A stretch of DNA of 64,000 nt from Lamellibrachia satsuma (lineage: Eukaryota; Annelida; Polychaeta; Sabellida; Siboglinidae). Where the stretch lies: the NCBI GenBank assembly GCA_033239005.1, contig BSQZ01000028.1, positions 7,760,411 through 7,824,410 of the forward strand, written 5' to 3'. Each line of letters begins with the position of its first letter. The stretch's first letter is position 1. A program made the position numbers and the translations under genes. Positions 1-13,569 of this stretch are shown here, one piece after another. Below the pieces are notes generated by a model. It was not told where the DNA came from and ran no database searches. It saw only the letters and a list, made by a program, of their open reading frames with translations.

Positions 1-3000
1 GTATTGTTGTACCTACTACTGTATTGTTGTACCTACTACTGTATTGTTGTACCTACTACTGTATTGTTGTACCTACTACTGTATTGTTGTACCTACTACT
101 ACTGTATTGTTGTACCTACTACTGTATTGTTGTACCTACTACTGTATCTACTACTGTATTGTTGTACCTACTACTGTATTGTTGTACCTACTACTGTATT
201 GTTGTACCTACTATTGTATTGTTGTACCTACTATTGTATTGCTGTACCTACTATTGTATTGCTGTACCTACTATTGTATTGCTGTACCTACTACTGTATT
301 GTTGTACCTACTATTGTATTGTTGTACCTACTACTGTATTGTTGTACCTACTATTGTATTGTTGTACCTACTACTGTATTGTTGTACCTACTACTGTATT
401 GTTGTACCTACTATTGTATTGTTGTACCTACTACTGTATTGTTGTACCTACTACTGTATTGTTGTACCTACTACTGTATTGTTGTACCTACTATTGTATT
501 GTTGTACCTACTACTGTATTGTTGTACCTACTACTGTATTGTTGTACCTACTACTGTATTGTTGTACCTACTACTGTATTGTTGTACCTACTACTGTATT
601 GTTGTACCTACTACTGTATTGTTGTACCTACTACTGTATTGTTGTACCTACTACTGTATTGTTGTACCTACTACTGTATTGTTGTACCTACTACTGTATT
701 GTTGTACCTACTATTGTATCTACTACTGTATTGTTGTACCTACTACTGTATTGTTGTACCTACTACTGTATTGCTGTACCTACTATTGTATCTACTACTG
801 TATTGTTGTACCTACTACTGTATTGTTGTACCTACTACTGTATTGTTGTACCTACTACTGTATTGTTGTACCTACTACTGTATTGTTGTACCTACTACTG
901 TATTGTTGTACCTACTACTGTATTGTTGTACCTACTACTGTATTGTTGTACCTACTACTGTATTGTTGTACCTACTACTGTATTGTTGTACCTACTACTG
1001 TATTGTTGTACCTACTACTGTATTGTTGTACCTACTACTGTATTGTTGTACCTACTACTGTATTGTTGTACCTACTACTGTATTGTTGTACCTACTACTG
1101 TATTGTTGTACCTACTACTGTATTGTTGTACCTACTACTGTATTGTTGTACCTACTACTGTATTGTTGTACCTACTACTGTATTGTTGTACCTACTATTG
1201 TATTGTTGTACCTACTACTGTATTGTTGTACCTACTACTGTATTGTTGTACCTACTATTGTATCTACTACTGTATTGTTGTACCTACTACTGTATTGTTG
1301 TACCTACTACTGTATTGTTGTACCTACTACTGTATTGTTGTACCTACTACTGTATTGTTGTACCTACTACTGTATTGTTGTACCTACTACTGTATTGTTG
1401 TACCTACTACTGTATTGTTGTACCTACTACTGTATTGTTGTACCTACTACTGTATTGTTGTACCTACTACTGTATTGTTGTACCTACTACTGTATTGTTG
1501 TACCTACTATTGTATCTACTACTGTATTGTTGTACCTACTACTGTATTGTTGTACCTACTACTGTATTGTTGTACCTACTACTGTATTGTTGTACCTACT
1601 ACTGTATTGTTGCACCTACTACTGTATTGTTGTACCTACTACTGTATTGTTGTACCTACTACTGTATTGTTGTACCTACTACTGTATTGTTGTACCTACT
1701 ACTGTATTGTTGTACCTACTACTGTATTGTTGTACCTACTACTGTATTGTTGTACCTACTACTGTATTGTTGTACCTACTACTGTATTGTTGTACCTACT
1801 ACTGTATTGTTGTACCTACTACTGTATTGTTGTACCTACTACTGTATTGTTGTACCTACTACTGTATTGTTGTACCTACTACTGTATTGTTGTACCTACT
1901 ACTGTATTGTTGTACCTACTATTGTATTGTTGTACCTACTACTGTATTGTTGTACCTACTACTGTATTGTTGTACCTACTACTGTATTGTTGTACCTACT
2001 ATTGTATTGTTGTACCTACTACTGTATTGTTGTACCTACTACTGTATTGTTGTACCTACTACTGTATTGTTGTACCTACTACTGTATTGTTGTACCTACT
2101 ACTGTATTGTTGTACCTACTACTGTATTGTTGTACCTACTACTGTATTGTGTACTACTACTGTATTGTTGTACCTACTACTGTATTGTTGTACCTACTAC
2201 TGTATTGTTGTACCTACTACTGTATTGTTGTACCTACTACTGTATTGTTGTACCTACTACTGTATTGTTGTACCTACTACTGTATTGTTGTACCTACTAC
2301 TGTATTGTTGTACCTACTACTGTATTGTTGTACCTACTACTGTATTGTTGTACCTACTACTGTATTGTTGTACCTACTACTGTATTGTTGTACCTACTAC
2401 TGTATTGTGTACTACTACTGTATTGTTGTACCTACTACTGTATTGTTGTACCTACTACTGTATTGTTGTACCTACTACTGTATTGTTGTACCTACTACTG
2501 TATTGTTGTACCTACTACTGTATTGTTGTACCTACTATTGTATTGTTGTACCTACTACTGTATTGTTGTACCTACTACTGTATTGTTGTACCTACTATGT
2601 ATTGTTGTACCTACTACTGTATTGTTGTACCTACTACTGTATTGTTGTACCTACTATTGTTGTACCTACTACTGTATTGTTGTATCTACTACTGTATTGT
2701 TGTACCTACTACTGTATTGTTGTACCTACTACTGTATTGTTGTACCTACTACTGTATTGTTGTACTACTACTGATTGTTGTACTACTACTGTATTGTTGT
2801 ACCTACTACTGTATTGTTGTACCTACTACTGTATTGTTGTACCTACTAGTTGTATTGTTGTACCTACTACTGTATTGTTGTACCTACTACTGTATTGTTG
2901 TACCTACTACTGTATTGTTGTACCTACTACTGTATTGTTGTACCTACTACTGTATTGTTGTACCTACTACTGTATTGTTGTACCTACTACTGTATTGTTG

Positions 3001-5967
3001 TACCTACTACTGTATTGTTGTACCTACTACTGTATTGTTGTACCTACTACTGTATTGTTGTACCTACTACTGTATTGTTGTACCTACTACTGTATTGTTG
3101 TACCTACTACTGTATTGTTGTACCTACTACTGTATTGTTGTACCTACTACTGTATTGTTGTACCTACTATTGTATTGTTGTACCTACTATTGTATTGTTG
3201 TACCTACTACTGTATTGTTGTACCTACTACTGTATTGTTGTACCTACTATTGTATTGTTGTACCTACTACTGTATTGTTGTACCTACTACTGTATTGTTG
3301 TACCTACTATTGTATTGTTGTACCTACTACTGTATTGTTGTACCTACTATGTATTGTTGTACCTACTACTGTATTGTTGTACCTACTACTGTATTGTTGT
3401 ACCTACTACTGTATTGTTGTACCTACTACTGTATTGTTGTACCTACTACTGTATTGTTGTACCTACTACTGTATTGTTGTACCTACTACTGTATTGTTGT
3501 ACACTGATTGTTGTACCTACTACTGTATTGTTGTACCTACTACTGATTATTGTTGTACCTACTACTGTATTGTTGTACCTACTACTGTATTGTTGTACCT
3601 ACTACTGTATTGTTGTACCTACTACTGTATTGTTGTACCTACTACTGTATTGTTGTACCTACTACTGTATTGTTGTACCTACTACTGTATTGTATTGTTG
3701 TACCTACTACTGTATTGTTGTACCTACTACTGTATTGTTGTACCTATTGTATCTACCTACTACTGTATTGTTGTACCTACTACTGTATTGTTGTACCTAC
3801 TACTGTATTGTTGTACCTACTACTGTATTGTTGTACCTACTACTGTATTGTTGTACCTACTACTGTATTGTTGTACTACTACTACTGTATTGTTGTACCT
3901 ACTACTGTATTGTTGTACCTACTACTGTATTGTTGTACCTACTACTGTATTGTTGTACCTACTACTGTATTGTTGTACCTACTACTGTATTGTTGTACCT
4001 ACTATCTACTACTGTATTGTTGTACCTACTACTGTATTGTTGTACCTACTACTGTATTGTTGTACCTACTACTGTATTGTTGTACCTACTACTGTATTGT
4101 TGTACCTACTACTGTATTGTTGTACCTACTACTGTATTGTTGTACCTACTACTGTATTGTTGTACCTACTACTGTATTGTTGTACCTACTATTGTATCTA
4201 CTACTGTATTGTTGTACCTACTACTGTATTGTTGTACCTACTACTGTATTGTTGTACCTACTACTGTATTGTTGTACCTACTACTGTATTGTTGTACCTA
4301 CTACTGTATTGTTGTACCTACTACTGTATTGTTGTACCTACTACTGTATTGTTGTACCTACTACTGTATTGTTGTACCTACTACTGTATTGTTGTACCTA
4401 CTACTGTATTGTTGTACCTACTACTGTATTGTTGTACCTACTACTGTATTGTTGTACCTACTACTGTATTGTTGTACCTACTACTGTATTGTTGTACCTA
4501 CTACTGTATTGTTGTACCTACTACTGTATTGTTGTACCTACTACTGTATTGTTGTACCTACTACTGTATTGTTGTACCTACTACTGTATTGTTGTACCTA
4601 CTACTGTATTGTTGTACCTACTACTGTATTGTTGTACCTACTACTGTATTGTTGTACCTACTACTGTATTGTTGTACCTACTACTGTATTGTTGTACCTA
4701 CTACTGTATTGTTGTACCTACTACTGTATTGTTGTACCTACTACTGTATTGTTGTACCTACTACTGTATTGTTGTACCTACTACTGTATTGTTGTACCTA
4801 CTACTGTATTGTTGTACCTACTACTGTATTGTTGTACCTACTACTGTATTGTTGTACCTACTACTGTATTGTTGTACCTACTACTGTATTGTTGTACCTA
4901 CTACTGTATTGTTGTACCTACTACTGTATTGTTGTACCTACTACTGTATTGTTGTACCTACTACTGTATTGTTGTACCTACTACTGTATTGTTGTACCTA
5001 CTACTGTATTGTTGTACCTACTACTGTATTGTTGTACCTACTACTGTATTGTTGTACCTACTACTGTATTGTTGTACCTACTACTGTATTGTTGTACCTA
5101 CTACTGTATTGTTGTACCTACTATTGTATTGTTGTACCTACTACTGTATTGTTGTACCTACTACTGTATTGTTGTACCTACTACTGTATTGTTGTACCTA
5201 CTATTGTATTGTTGTACCTACTACTGTATTGTTGTACCTACTACTGTATCTACTACTGTATCTACTACTGTATCTACTACTGTATTGTTGTACCTACTAT
5301 TGTATTGTTGTACCTACTACTGTATTGTTGTACCTACTACTGTATTGTTGTACCTACTACTGTATTGTTGTACCTACTACTGTATTGTTGTACCTACTAC
5401 TGTATTGTTGTACCTACTACTGTATTGTTGTACCTACTACTGTATTGTTGTACCTACTACTGTATTGTTGTACCTACTACTGTATTGTTGTACCTACTAC
5501 TGTATTGTTGTACCTACTACTGTATTGTTGTACCTACTACTGTATTGTTGTACCTACTACTGTATTGTTGTACCTACTATTGTATTGTTGTACCTACTAC
5601 TGTATTGTTGTACCTACTACTGTATTGTTGTACCTACTACTGTATTGTTGTACCTACTACTGTATTGTTGTACCTACTACTGTATTGTTGTACCTACTAC
5701 TGTATTGTTGTACCTACTACTGTATTGTTGTACCTACTACTGTATTGTTGTACCTACTACTGTATTGTTGTACCTACTACTGTATTGTTGTACCTACTAC
5801 TGTATTGTTGTACCTACTACTGTATTGTTGTACCTACTACTGTATTGTTGTACCTACTACTGTATTGTTGTACCTACTACTGTATTGTTGTACCTACTAC
5901 TGTATTGTTGTACCTACTACTGTATTGTTGTACCTACTATTGTATTGTTGTACCTACTATTGTATTC
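1..5967. repeat. 20-bp minisatellite, about 298 copies, in COG3 intron 7
   Basis: Head-to-tail copies of gtattgttgtacctactact fill the left edge and stop where unique sequence resumes at gtattcccaatattt (about 5963-5977). Most copies are identical. Scattered variants carry attg for actg, gctgta for gttgta near 240-300 and 770, or are shortened to about 12 bp (gtatctactact, near 140, 720, 780, 1260, 1510 and 5245-5280). The most irregular part is 2590-4010. The unit has no stop codon in any forward frame, so three giant forward ORFs of repeated peptide appear; the reverse strand has stops in every copy. The array follows COG3 exon 7 (which ends at 6350), so it lies in the next COG3 intron. It continues beyond the left edge. 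Confidence 0.98.
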
Positions 5968-6349
5968 CCAATATTTACTACAATGTTGATGTTGATGTAC
6001 CTTTTACATTTCCCCATTTCTCAAACCATTTGACTAATTTGTTGATTCTATTAATTCCTCTAACAATATCCTCATTATAAAATATTTTTAGACAATATCC
6101 TCATTATAAAATATTTTTAGACAATATAACTAGCAACATATTATTAATATGATACATTGTGCATCATTCAATGTGTGCAACATTGGGCAATAACAATAAA
6201 GTACACATCAATGGCACATCTAATTAACATATGTGATGTATACTTTAGACTCAATAAAGGTATTGTGTCTGGTCACCAGGTGTCCACACTAATGTGTCAA
6301 AAATATACTTGCCACAGAAAGATGAGCAATTCATGAAATAATCACCCAC
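5968..6349. other. Unique AT-rich part of COG3 intron 7
   Basis: Spacer between the 20-bp array and the exon 7 donor. It contains one direct duplication of about 30 bp (6064-6125, caatatcctcattataaaat twice). I see no exon here. The exon 7 donor (GTGGGT on the minus strand) is at 6349-6344. Confidence 0.7.
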
Positions 6350-6478
6350 CTTTGTTGGCAGAACTTGTTGCGTTGCATTGTTGAGAATGTTGAAGACGTG
6401 TGTACGAATGAGAGTAAGAGCGCGGGAGAGACAGTGACGATACTTGGCGAGGAACATCTCAGACTCTTTGTACTGTGG
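6350..6478 (-). CDS. COG3: COG3 exon 7
   Basis: 43 codons, PQYKESEMFLAKYRHC then LSRALTLIRTHVFNIL to QQVLPTK. The acceptor is ttttactcccag and the donor GTGGGT. This is the last COG3 exon in the window; the next intron holds the 6 kb minisatellite. Confidence 0.95.
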
Positions 6479-7874
6479 CTGGGAGTAAAATAAGATAGGT
6501 TGAGCATAGGCTAGGTGGCAATATTACCATACTAACCTGACTGCTGAGACCAAACAAGATCTTGTACAAAACAGTAAAATATTACAAGCAGAAACATAAA
6601 AAGTGTACATGCAGAATTAAAAAACATTATTGTAAATTGTTATCTAGAACAAAACTTACACAGAGAGCATAATATTATAACAAAACAGAAGATATTTTAA
6701 TAATGGTAGCAGAGTAAGTAAATGCTGGATGAAATGTTGCCTAAGTACTCACATTTGTCTTCAAGTAAGCAATACATTCATCCAATCGTGACAACATTGG
6801 AATGAATGACTCACTTGTCACTGACAACTTCTGAGAGTTCAGTTTCTGCCAACAAATATGTTGTGTTAATTAATGCAAGTTCATTATTTGATTTAAATGT
6901 TCCAATTTATAGCATTAGATTAAATATGAAAGTATGAAGTAGAATGAAACCCACAACTAAGAAGTATTTATTTCTAAATAACGTGTTCTGTTATATTTCA
7001 CTTTTCAAGGTTCATTTGACATATATCAAAGTAATGAAAATATATAAAATGTAATCAACAGGGACGTCATATCGACCCAAACTCGGGTGGCCTGTTACCC
7101 AGCATCCAGCCCGGCATCCGGCCCGCAGGTCAGGGGTCCACGACATAAATGTTAAATCTCCCGCATTTGCCGGGAGACTCCTGGAAATCCACCAAATCTC
7201 CCGATCTTCTGGAAAGGAGAACCAATCTCCTGGATTTTCAGTGAAACCAAAACAATGTTTTTTCTATGTTATTTTCCGAACTTGGCATGGCCTAATTGGG
7301 TTAGGCCATGCCGAAGAAGAAGAAATATGTTGCAAAATACAAGCCAGAATGGGCGACTGACTTGCAGTTTATGTGCAACAGTGACAAGGGACGAATGTTT
7401 GTATGCCGTAGAGTGTGCAATACGCACATAAATGTAGCGCACGGTGGCAAGAGCGACATTGTTCGCCATGCAAGTTCGGCCAGTCACTCTACGTTGCAGA
7501 AAGCCACATAGTCGACACTGACTCTCAGTCGCAGCTCGGCAACAACACCCTGCCTGCGCTGCTGTCATGCAAAATCAACACAGATGATCCTTGCTATTCC
7601 TTTGTGCCAGAGAAGGATCTTCTGAAGTCGGCCAAGGTTGCGACATGGGATTATGTGAAGGATCACCAGTAAATGTGTAGGCTCGTGTCTGTTGTGCATG
7701 CTCTGTGAGATCGACCTGGACGTTATTCTTTTCTGGTAGATTTGTGATATATGTGTGAGGACTTTCATAGGCATGTGCCTGTCATGCATGGTAAAGTCAC
7801 CCTGCATGCTCTATGTGAGATCGACATGGGCGTTATTCTTCTGTGCCAGATGTCTAGAGCTGAGAAGTTATTTA

Positions 7875-7946
<72 letters not shown>

Positions 7947-10900
7947 GTGCTTTTGTATCATATATGAACTGTTGGTGATTGGTGATAATAAAACATGGTT
8001 GTTACTGTCACGGAAAGTATTCTTTTTGTAATATTTTGTTCTCTTGGACCCTCTGATTTACATACAAGTCCCTGATTTTCCGAGAGCCTCCGATTTACGA
8101 ATAAATCTTGGCATTTCTGAAAATTGACATGTATGGTTCACGACTGAGATTGGAGGCCGTTTAGTCGTCGAAAGCAGCCCTCGTGTGACCATTGTCAAAT
8201 ATAGATTGTTTAACAAGTGCCTGTGTTCAGTAAATGTAAAGTCAGCTGTCCAAAATAATTTCTTCATAACTCATTCCTACCCTGCCTTTTACTCCAGATG
8301 GTGCAAAAGACGGGGAAATGTACATTGATGCATTTACATTTATGCAGTGTTCACAATCCACGCTACAGAAGAACTTTTGTAAATAAATGTCTAAGAAGAA
8401 TTCTAAGGATATGGTGGCCAGAAACAATTAGCAATGAAGCACTATGGGAAAGAATAAACCAGGAACTAGTCGAACAACAAGAAGAAGTAGAGCTGGATAG
8501 GCCAAAACAACACATCACAAGACAGGTACTCACGTGGAACCTTCAGGGCAAAAGGCCAAGAAAAACCTGGTGCAGAGACATAGAAGCAGAGATGTTAAAA
8601 AAGCAGAATACAACTGGAGAGAGGAGGAAGCCCAAACCCGTGTCCAGTGGAAAGGAGCTGGAAGCCCAAACCCGTGTCCAGTGGAAAGGAGCTGGAAGCC
8701 CAAACCCGTGTCCAGTGGAAAGGAGCTGGAAGCCCAAACCTGTGTCCAGTGGAAAGGAGCTGTAAGCTCAAACCCGTGTCCAGTGGAAAGGAGCTGAAAG
8801 CCCAAACCCGTGTCCAGTGGAAAGGAGCTGGAAGCCCAAACCCGTGTCCAGTGGAAAGGAGCTGGAAGCCCAAAACCGTGTCCAGTGGAAAGGAGCTGGA
8901 AGCCCAAACCCGTGTCCAGTGGAAAGGAGTTGTTGATGGCCTATGTTCCACCGGGGAGTGAAAAGGCTTAAATCGAGTAAGTCAAGTCAGTGTTCACAGT
9001 ACCTCAGACCTGGGTCCAATGTACTTGGTACTCATTTACTCAAGTACATTTTTAAGTACTTGTACTCATAGTCATGGAAATTATGAGTTATGTCCTTATA
9101 CTCATGCTAAATGTACTAAGATTTTATGAGTACATCAGAGTACTTTTTAAATATGATTCTGTGATAATTATTAATGATTTTATTTTAAATACAGTTTTAT
9201 CAAGTATTTGTAGTTTACAGAACGAAAATATGTTTTATTTAAATACTTCCATAAAGTATCTGAATTTTTAATACATTCTTTCTGATTGATATAACAAAAT
9301 GAACTAAAGGCTTCACTAAAGGCAGCACCTTTTCCCAGTCAGAAACCCATAGTTAGTCTTAAACAAACAATTATGCTAGTAACCAGTTCAGGCAATAATC
9401 CCTGTGCTCGTTTAATTAAGCCAGGAAGTCCTCAATAAGTGGGATCATTCATCAGTTAAACCTCAAATGTCTTTGTTGCTTGTACAAGGGACAGTGTTAA
9501 TAACTAGCTGGGCCTATTTCCATGGTCTGAGCCTATTTCTATGGTGACTCAAGTCACACAGCACCAGTAATCTTTATTCAAATTAGCACAAATCGCTTTG
9601 TTCCACTTTGGACAAATCTTCTCACTCGTAGACTCACTACATTCATTACACAGGTAATTCTGTGGCAAGACTAATAAATGGAGTCTGATAAAGTAGTTGT
9701 CTAATGCTTATATATATTTTTTTATTATAATAAATAAATTATTATTGTTAGATTATGCACCTGATGTACTGTTTCATAATATTGCTTAATAAGCCTCACA
9801 TTGTGTACTATGCAGAGTAAACCTACAATTACATTGTCTGATTTGTGAATCCAGTTACACATGTTCTTGGTCAAAATGTTTTGTAGTGAGCAGATCATGG
9901 CTCTCTACATTCTACAATCAGAAGGTGGTGAGGTGATAAGTGCAATTAACAGATTTGAGCAAGATTTAGCAATTACCCAATTTTTTGAGATCATTACAGA
10001 AATATTTGAATTTTATTGGCTAGGTTTTTTAGAGATGGTAACCCAAGGTAATGATTGGTTTAAGTGAGTGTACAGTCAGTGAATCAAAGGTGGGTTAATC
10101 AGAATGCCCCTATATATATCATGCCACATGTCTGATCAACTGCATTTGCATAATCAATTGTTCCTGAATTATATAAATAAATTAGCAAGTTTTATTTTTA
10201 AAATATTACTATTACTAATAATTTACTATATCGTACAATATATACTTGTACCCGTACTCGTACTAATGTAAATGTACTCAGCTTTTATCAGTGTACTCGT
10301 ACTCATACTCGGCCATCACCAATGTACTCGTACTTTGACTTGTACTCAGACTCAGGTTTGCAGTACCTACTACACGTTTTAGTAGCATATTCTAGTGTGC
10401 ATTTCTAGCACACACAAATGTTATCTTCGAGCAGCAACCTCCCCTCAAAAGTCAACGGATGAACCAGAAATGCAGGGAGTGCGATGAAGCATACCAGAGA
10501 GAGAGAGAGAGAAACATGATGATGGTGTCTCTTGACCAGAAATGCAGGGAGTGCGATGAAGCATATCACAGAGAGAGAAAGAAACATGATGATGGTGTCT
10601 CTTGACCAGAAATGCAGGGAGTGCGATGAAGCATACCACAGAGAGAGAGAGAAACATGATGATGGTGTCTCTTGACCAGAAGCTGAGATCAATGAAAATA
10701 GCAACCGAGATGACATGGGTGATGATGATGAGCATCCAGGCGAAGATGTGCCCCCAAAACTAGTTGACCTTGACGAGGCTTTTCAGTCAGAGGAGAATGG
10801 GAAAGAACCTCCAAACAACTTCAGGAAATTTATATGAGTACTGCGAGTGGCTGGAGTTTGATGAACGTTATCTTCTGTGGCCCATGCCGGGAGTTTGACG

Positions 10901-13537
10901 CTTCAATCATGTCCACGCAACAAGATGGCCAGTAGCACCAGCAATTTGAGGAACATAACTGGCAAGAAGGGCACATTCGTACTGCAGCCAACCATGACAC
11001 ACAAGCAGTCGTTTCAGTGCATCGCTCACTCCATCAGAAGAATAGTGAGGCGATTAACACCAAAGCCGTGGTCACCAGTTACTGATGTCCATACTTTATA
11101 TCAACGCCAAAACATCCCGCACCGTGGGCGCGAGCAGACAGAACGTTGCCCGCATCTGCAAGGAGCTGATCAAGAAAGTAGATTCCATCATGGAAAGTAT
11201 GACATGATGACATCAAGGATTTAACCATGGGAACCATCGTCTACTCTCTTTGAGAGCGACGTAGATACAGCACTACAAGACCTCCACCAACACACCGACT
11301 GGTACATCTTCCACAGTGTGACAACAGTGGTTATTTAGGTATTGGACGAAGTCATGACTTCAGAAAGCAGATCAGCGCACACAGTAACTTGATATATTCA
11401 CCTGGCGCAAATGTTCTCCATATGTATAATTTCCACTAAGAAACAGTACAATACCTACTTTAGTTCAATGTTTGCTTCTAGAAGTCATAGGCAACTCTAG
11501 TACCCACTGAACATACCCCTTCAAAAATACCCCCTCAAAAGTAGTGGCATTATCTGCGGCCAGACAGGGATTGGATGCTGGGCAGTTCGAAGGGCTGACC
11601 AATGGGTTTACGGCACCTCTGAATAGGGATTGCCAGAAATAAGACCAATAATATTACTTACCAGGAAATATTACCATAATTCAATACATATCCCACAGAA
11701 TTCAATACATATCCCACAGAATTCAATACATATCCCACAGAAGAAATAAGTCTGTTAAGTTGTCACTGGCAAATGTAGATGGAAAAGCAGAACTGATTAA
11801 TAACAGTCGGACCCATCCCACAACAATTGGTAGTGAAACTTTAAATCAAAGACCAACATTGTTATGACAACATAACATTTATAGATTGAGTGACATTGTG
11901 ATTGCAGATACTCACACTTGATAACCGGTCAAGTTCATTGAAGAAAGATAGTTTGCAATTGATGCATTCAGCTGTGTTCATCAGCTGACTCTGAAGCAAC
12001 GAACACGTGAAATGGCACTTAGTCAGCATATTACTCATTTCGGATATACTTCTTTTTGCAACAACACAATTGCTACCCATTTAGAGTGCATGGAATAAAA
12101 CTTTGTTGTTGCATCTAAAGAAATATGCAAGGCTACTAATGCAGTCTCGCTAGGCATAATAACTACTGGCAAATCAGATTTAATGCAGTGCGCACTAGTT
12201 GACAAAAACGCAAGTCCTGGAGTCACACCTTTGAAGTGTGTCCTTTCAAATCTTTGCATGTGCATTAACTAATTAATCCAGACATAAACATTGGGGACCC
12301 AGGTGTCCGGATTAACAAGGTTCCACTGTATAATAATAATAACTTTTATTTGTATGGCGCCATATATCCGGATACAAAACCTGTTCAGAGGCACTTAAAA
12401 TGGTAATTCATTCAAAATACAACATTTGTAAAACATAATTTCTACAAAAAAGGATATAATATGGAATTTACTTATACATTTGTAAAGAAATAACTTAATA
12501 CTATAAAATAAAGTATCGGCTAAATACTGTGTAAACACTGTATAACAAATATAGATATAAATACCTTTGAAGTCTTCACATTTGTCCCATTCCAACTGTA
12601 GTTGTATATGCATTTGGATGAAGTATTTGCATTAGATACTTTCAAATGTATTCACTCATCATGGTATTTTTTTTAAATTACAAATTGTCATACCATATAA
12701 ACAAGAATAAAGTTACAAACATATTCTTGCTCAGTGATGCTACATTTTTTGCTTTAACCATAAGACACATTAAACTTCCCCTAGCACACTGGGTGACACA
12801 TATACCTTCTATTTAGTGCTACTGAATTTGACTCCACATTTGTGCTAACCTAAATATCAAAACAAATATTGTTTGTGTATCACTAAACTAAATGTGTTAT
12901 ATCATATAGCTGAATGTGTTGCATTTATTATCATACCAATGATTGATATATATGTAAGACGATTGTTTATATCTACAGTAATACATATATAATGTCAATG
13001 TACCTAGGGGCTTGGTGCTGGCAAAGACAAATTGTCTACTTTGCGTGTGTATTTATTCAACATTAAATGTCAAAATCCGAATGTGTGTGTGTGAATATAA
13101 TTTATGATCGAATCTCATGAATCATTGGCACCAGGCATGGGTTAATTTTAATTGAATTAACTAAATTAAGTTAATTAAATTAATTAACTTTTCCAGAAAG
13201 TCTAATTTGATTTAATTAATTAACTTTACAAAAAGGGGTTAATTTAATTGACACATTCCCAATTAATGCTCAATTAAGTGTTCATTTAACAGTTGATATT
13301 ACATGATAGGTAACAGCCCTGTTATCCAGGCATTTCCAGAAGGCCAGCAGTCACTAGCTTGAAAGAGTTCAGGAATGTGTGAATGGGAGGGATGACATCA
13401 CAGAGCACAGAGACATGTCAACTGAGGTGGGCTGGTCATTCAGGCACCTGTGAATTGGAGTGAAGGCCTAGACAATAGAATGTCCTCTGGTAAATCTCTC
13501 TTTAAAGTAAACATCTGGGGCTGGCTGTGTGTGTGCA

Positions 13538-13569
<32 letters not shown>

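Noticed and set aside
4..6080. Five giant forward ORFs (up to 1981 codons) of repeated CTYYCIVVPTTVLLYLLLY
   Set aside because: Pure by-product of a 20-bp unit without forward stops; all three forward frames are open at once, and it lies antisense in a COG3 intron.
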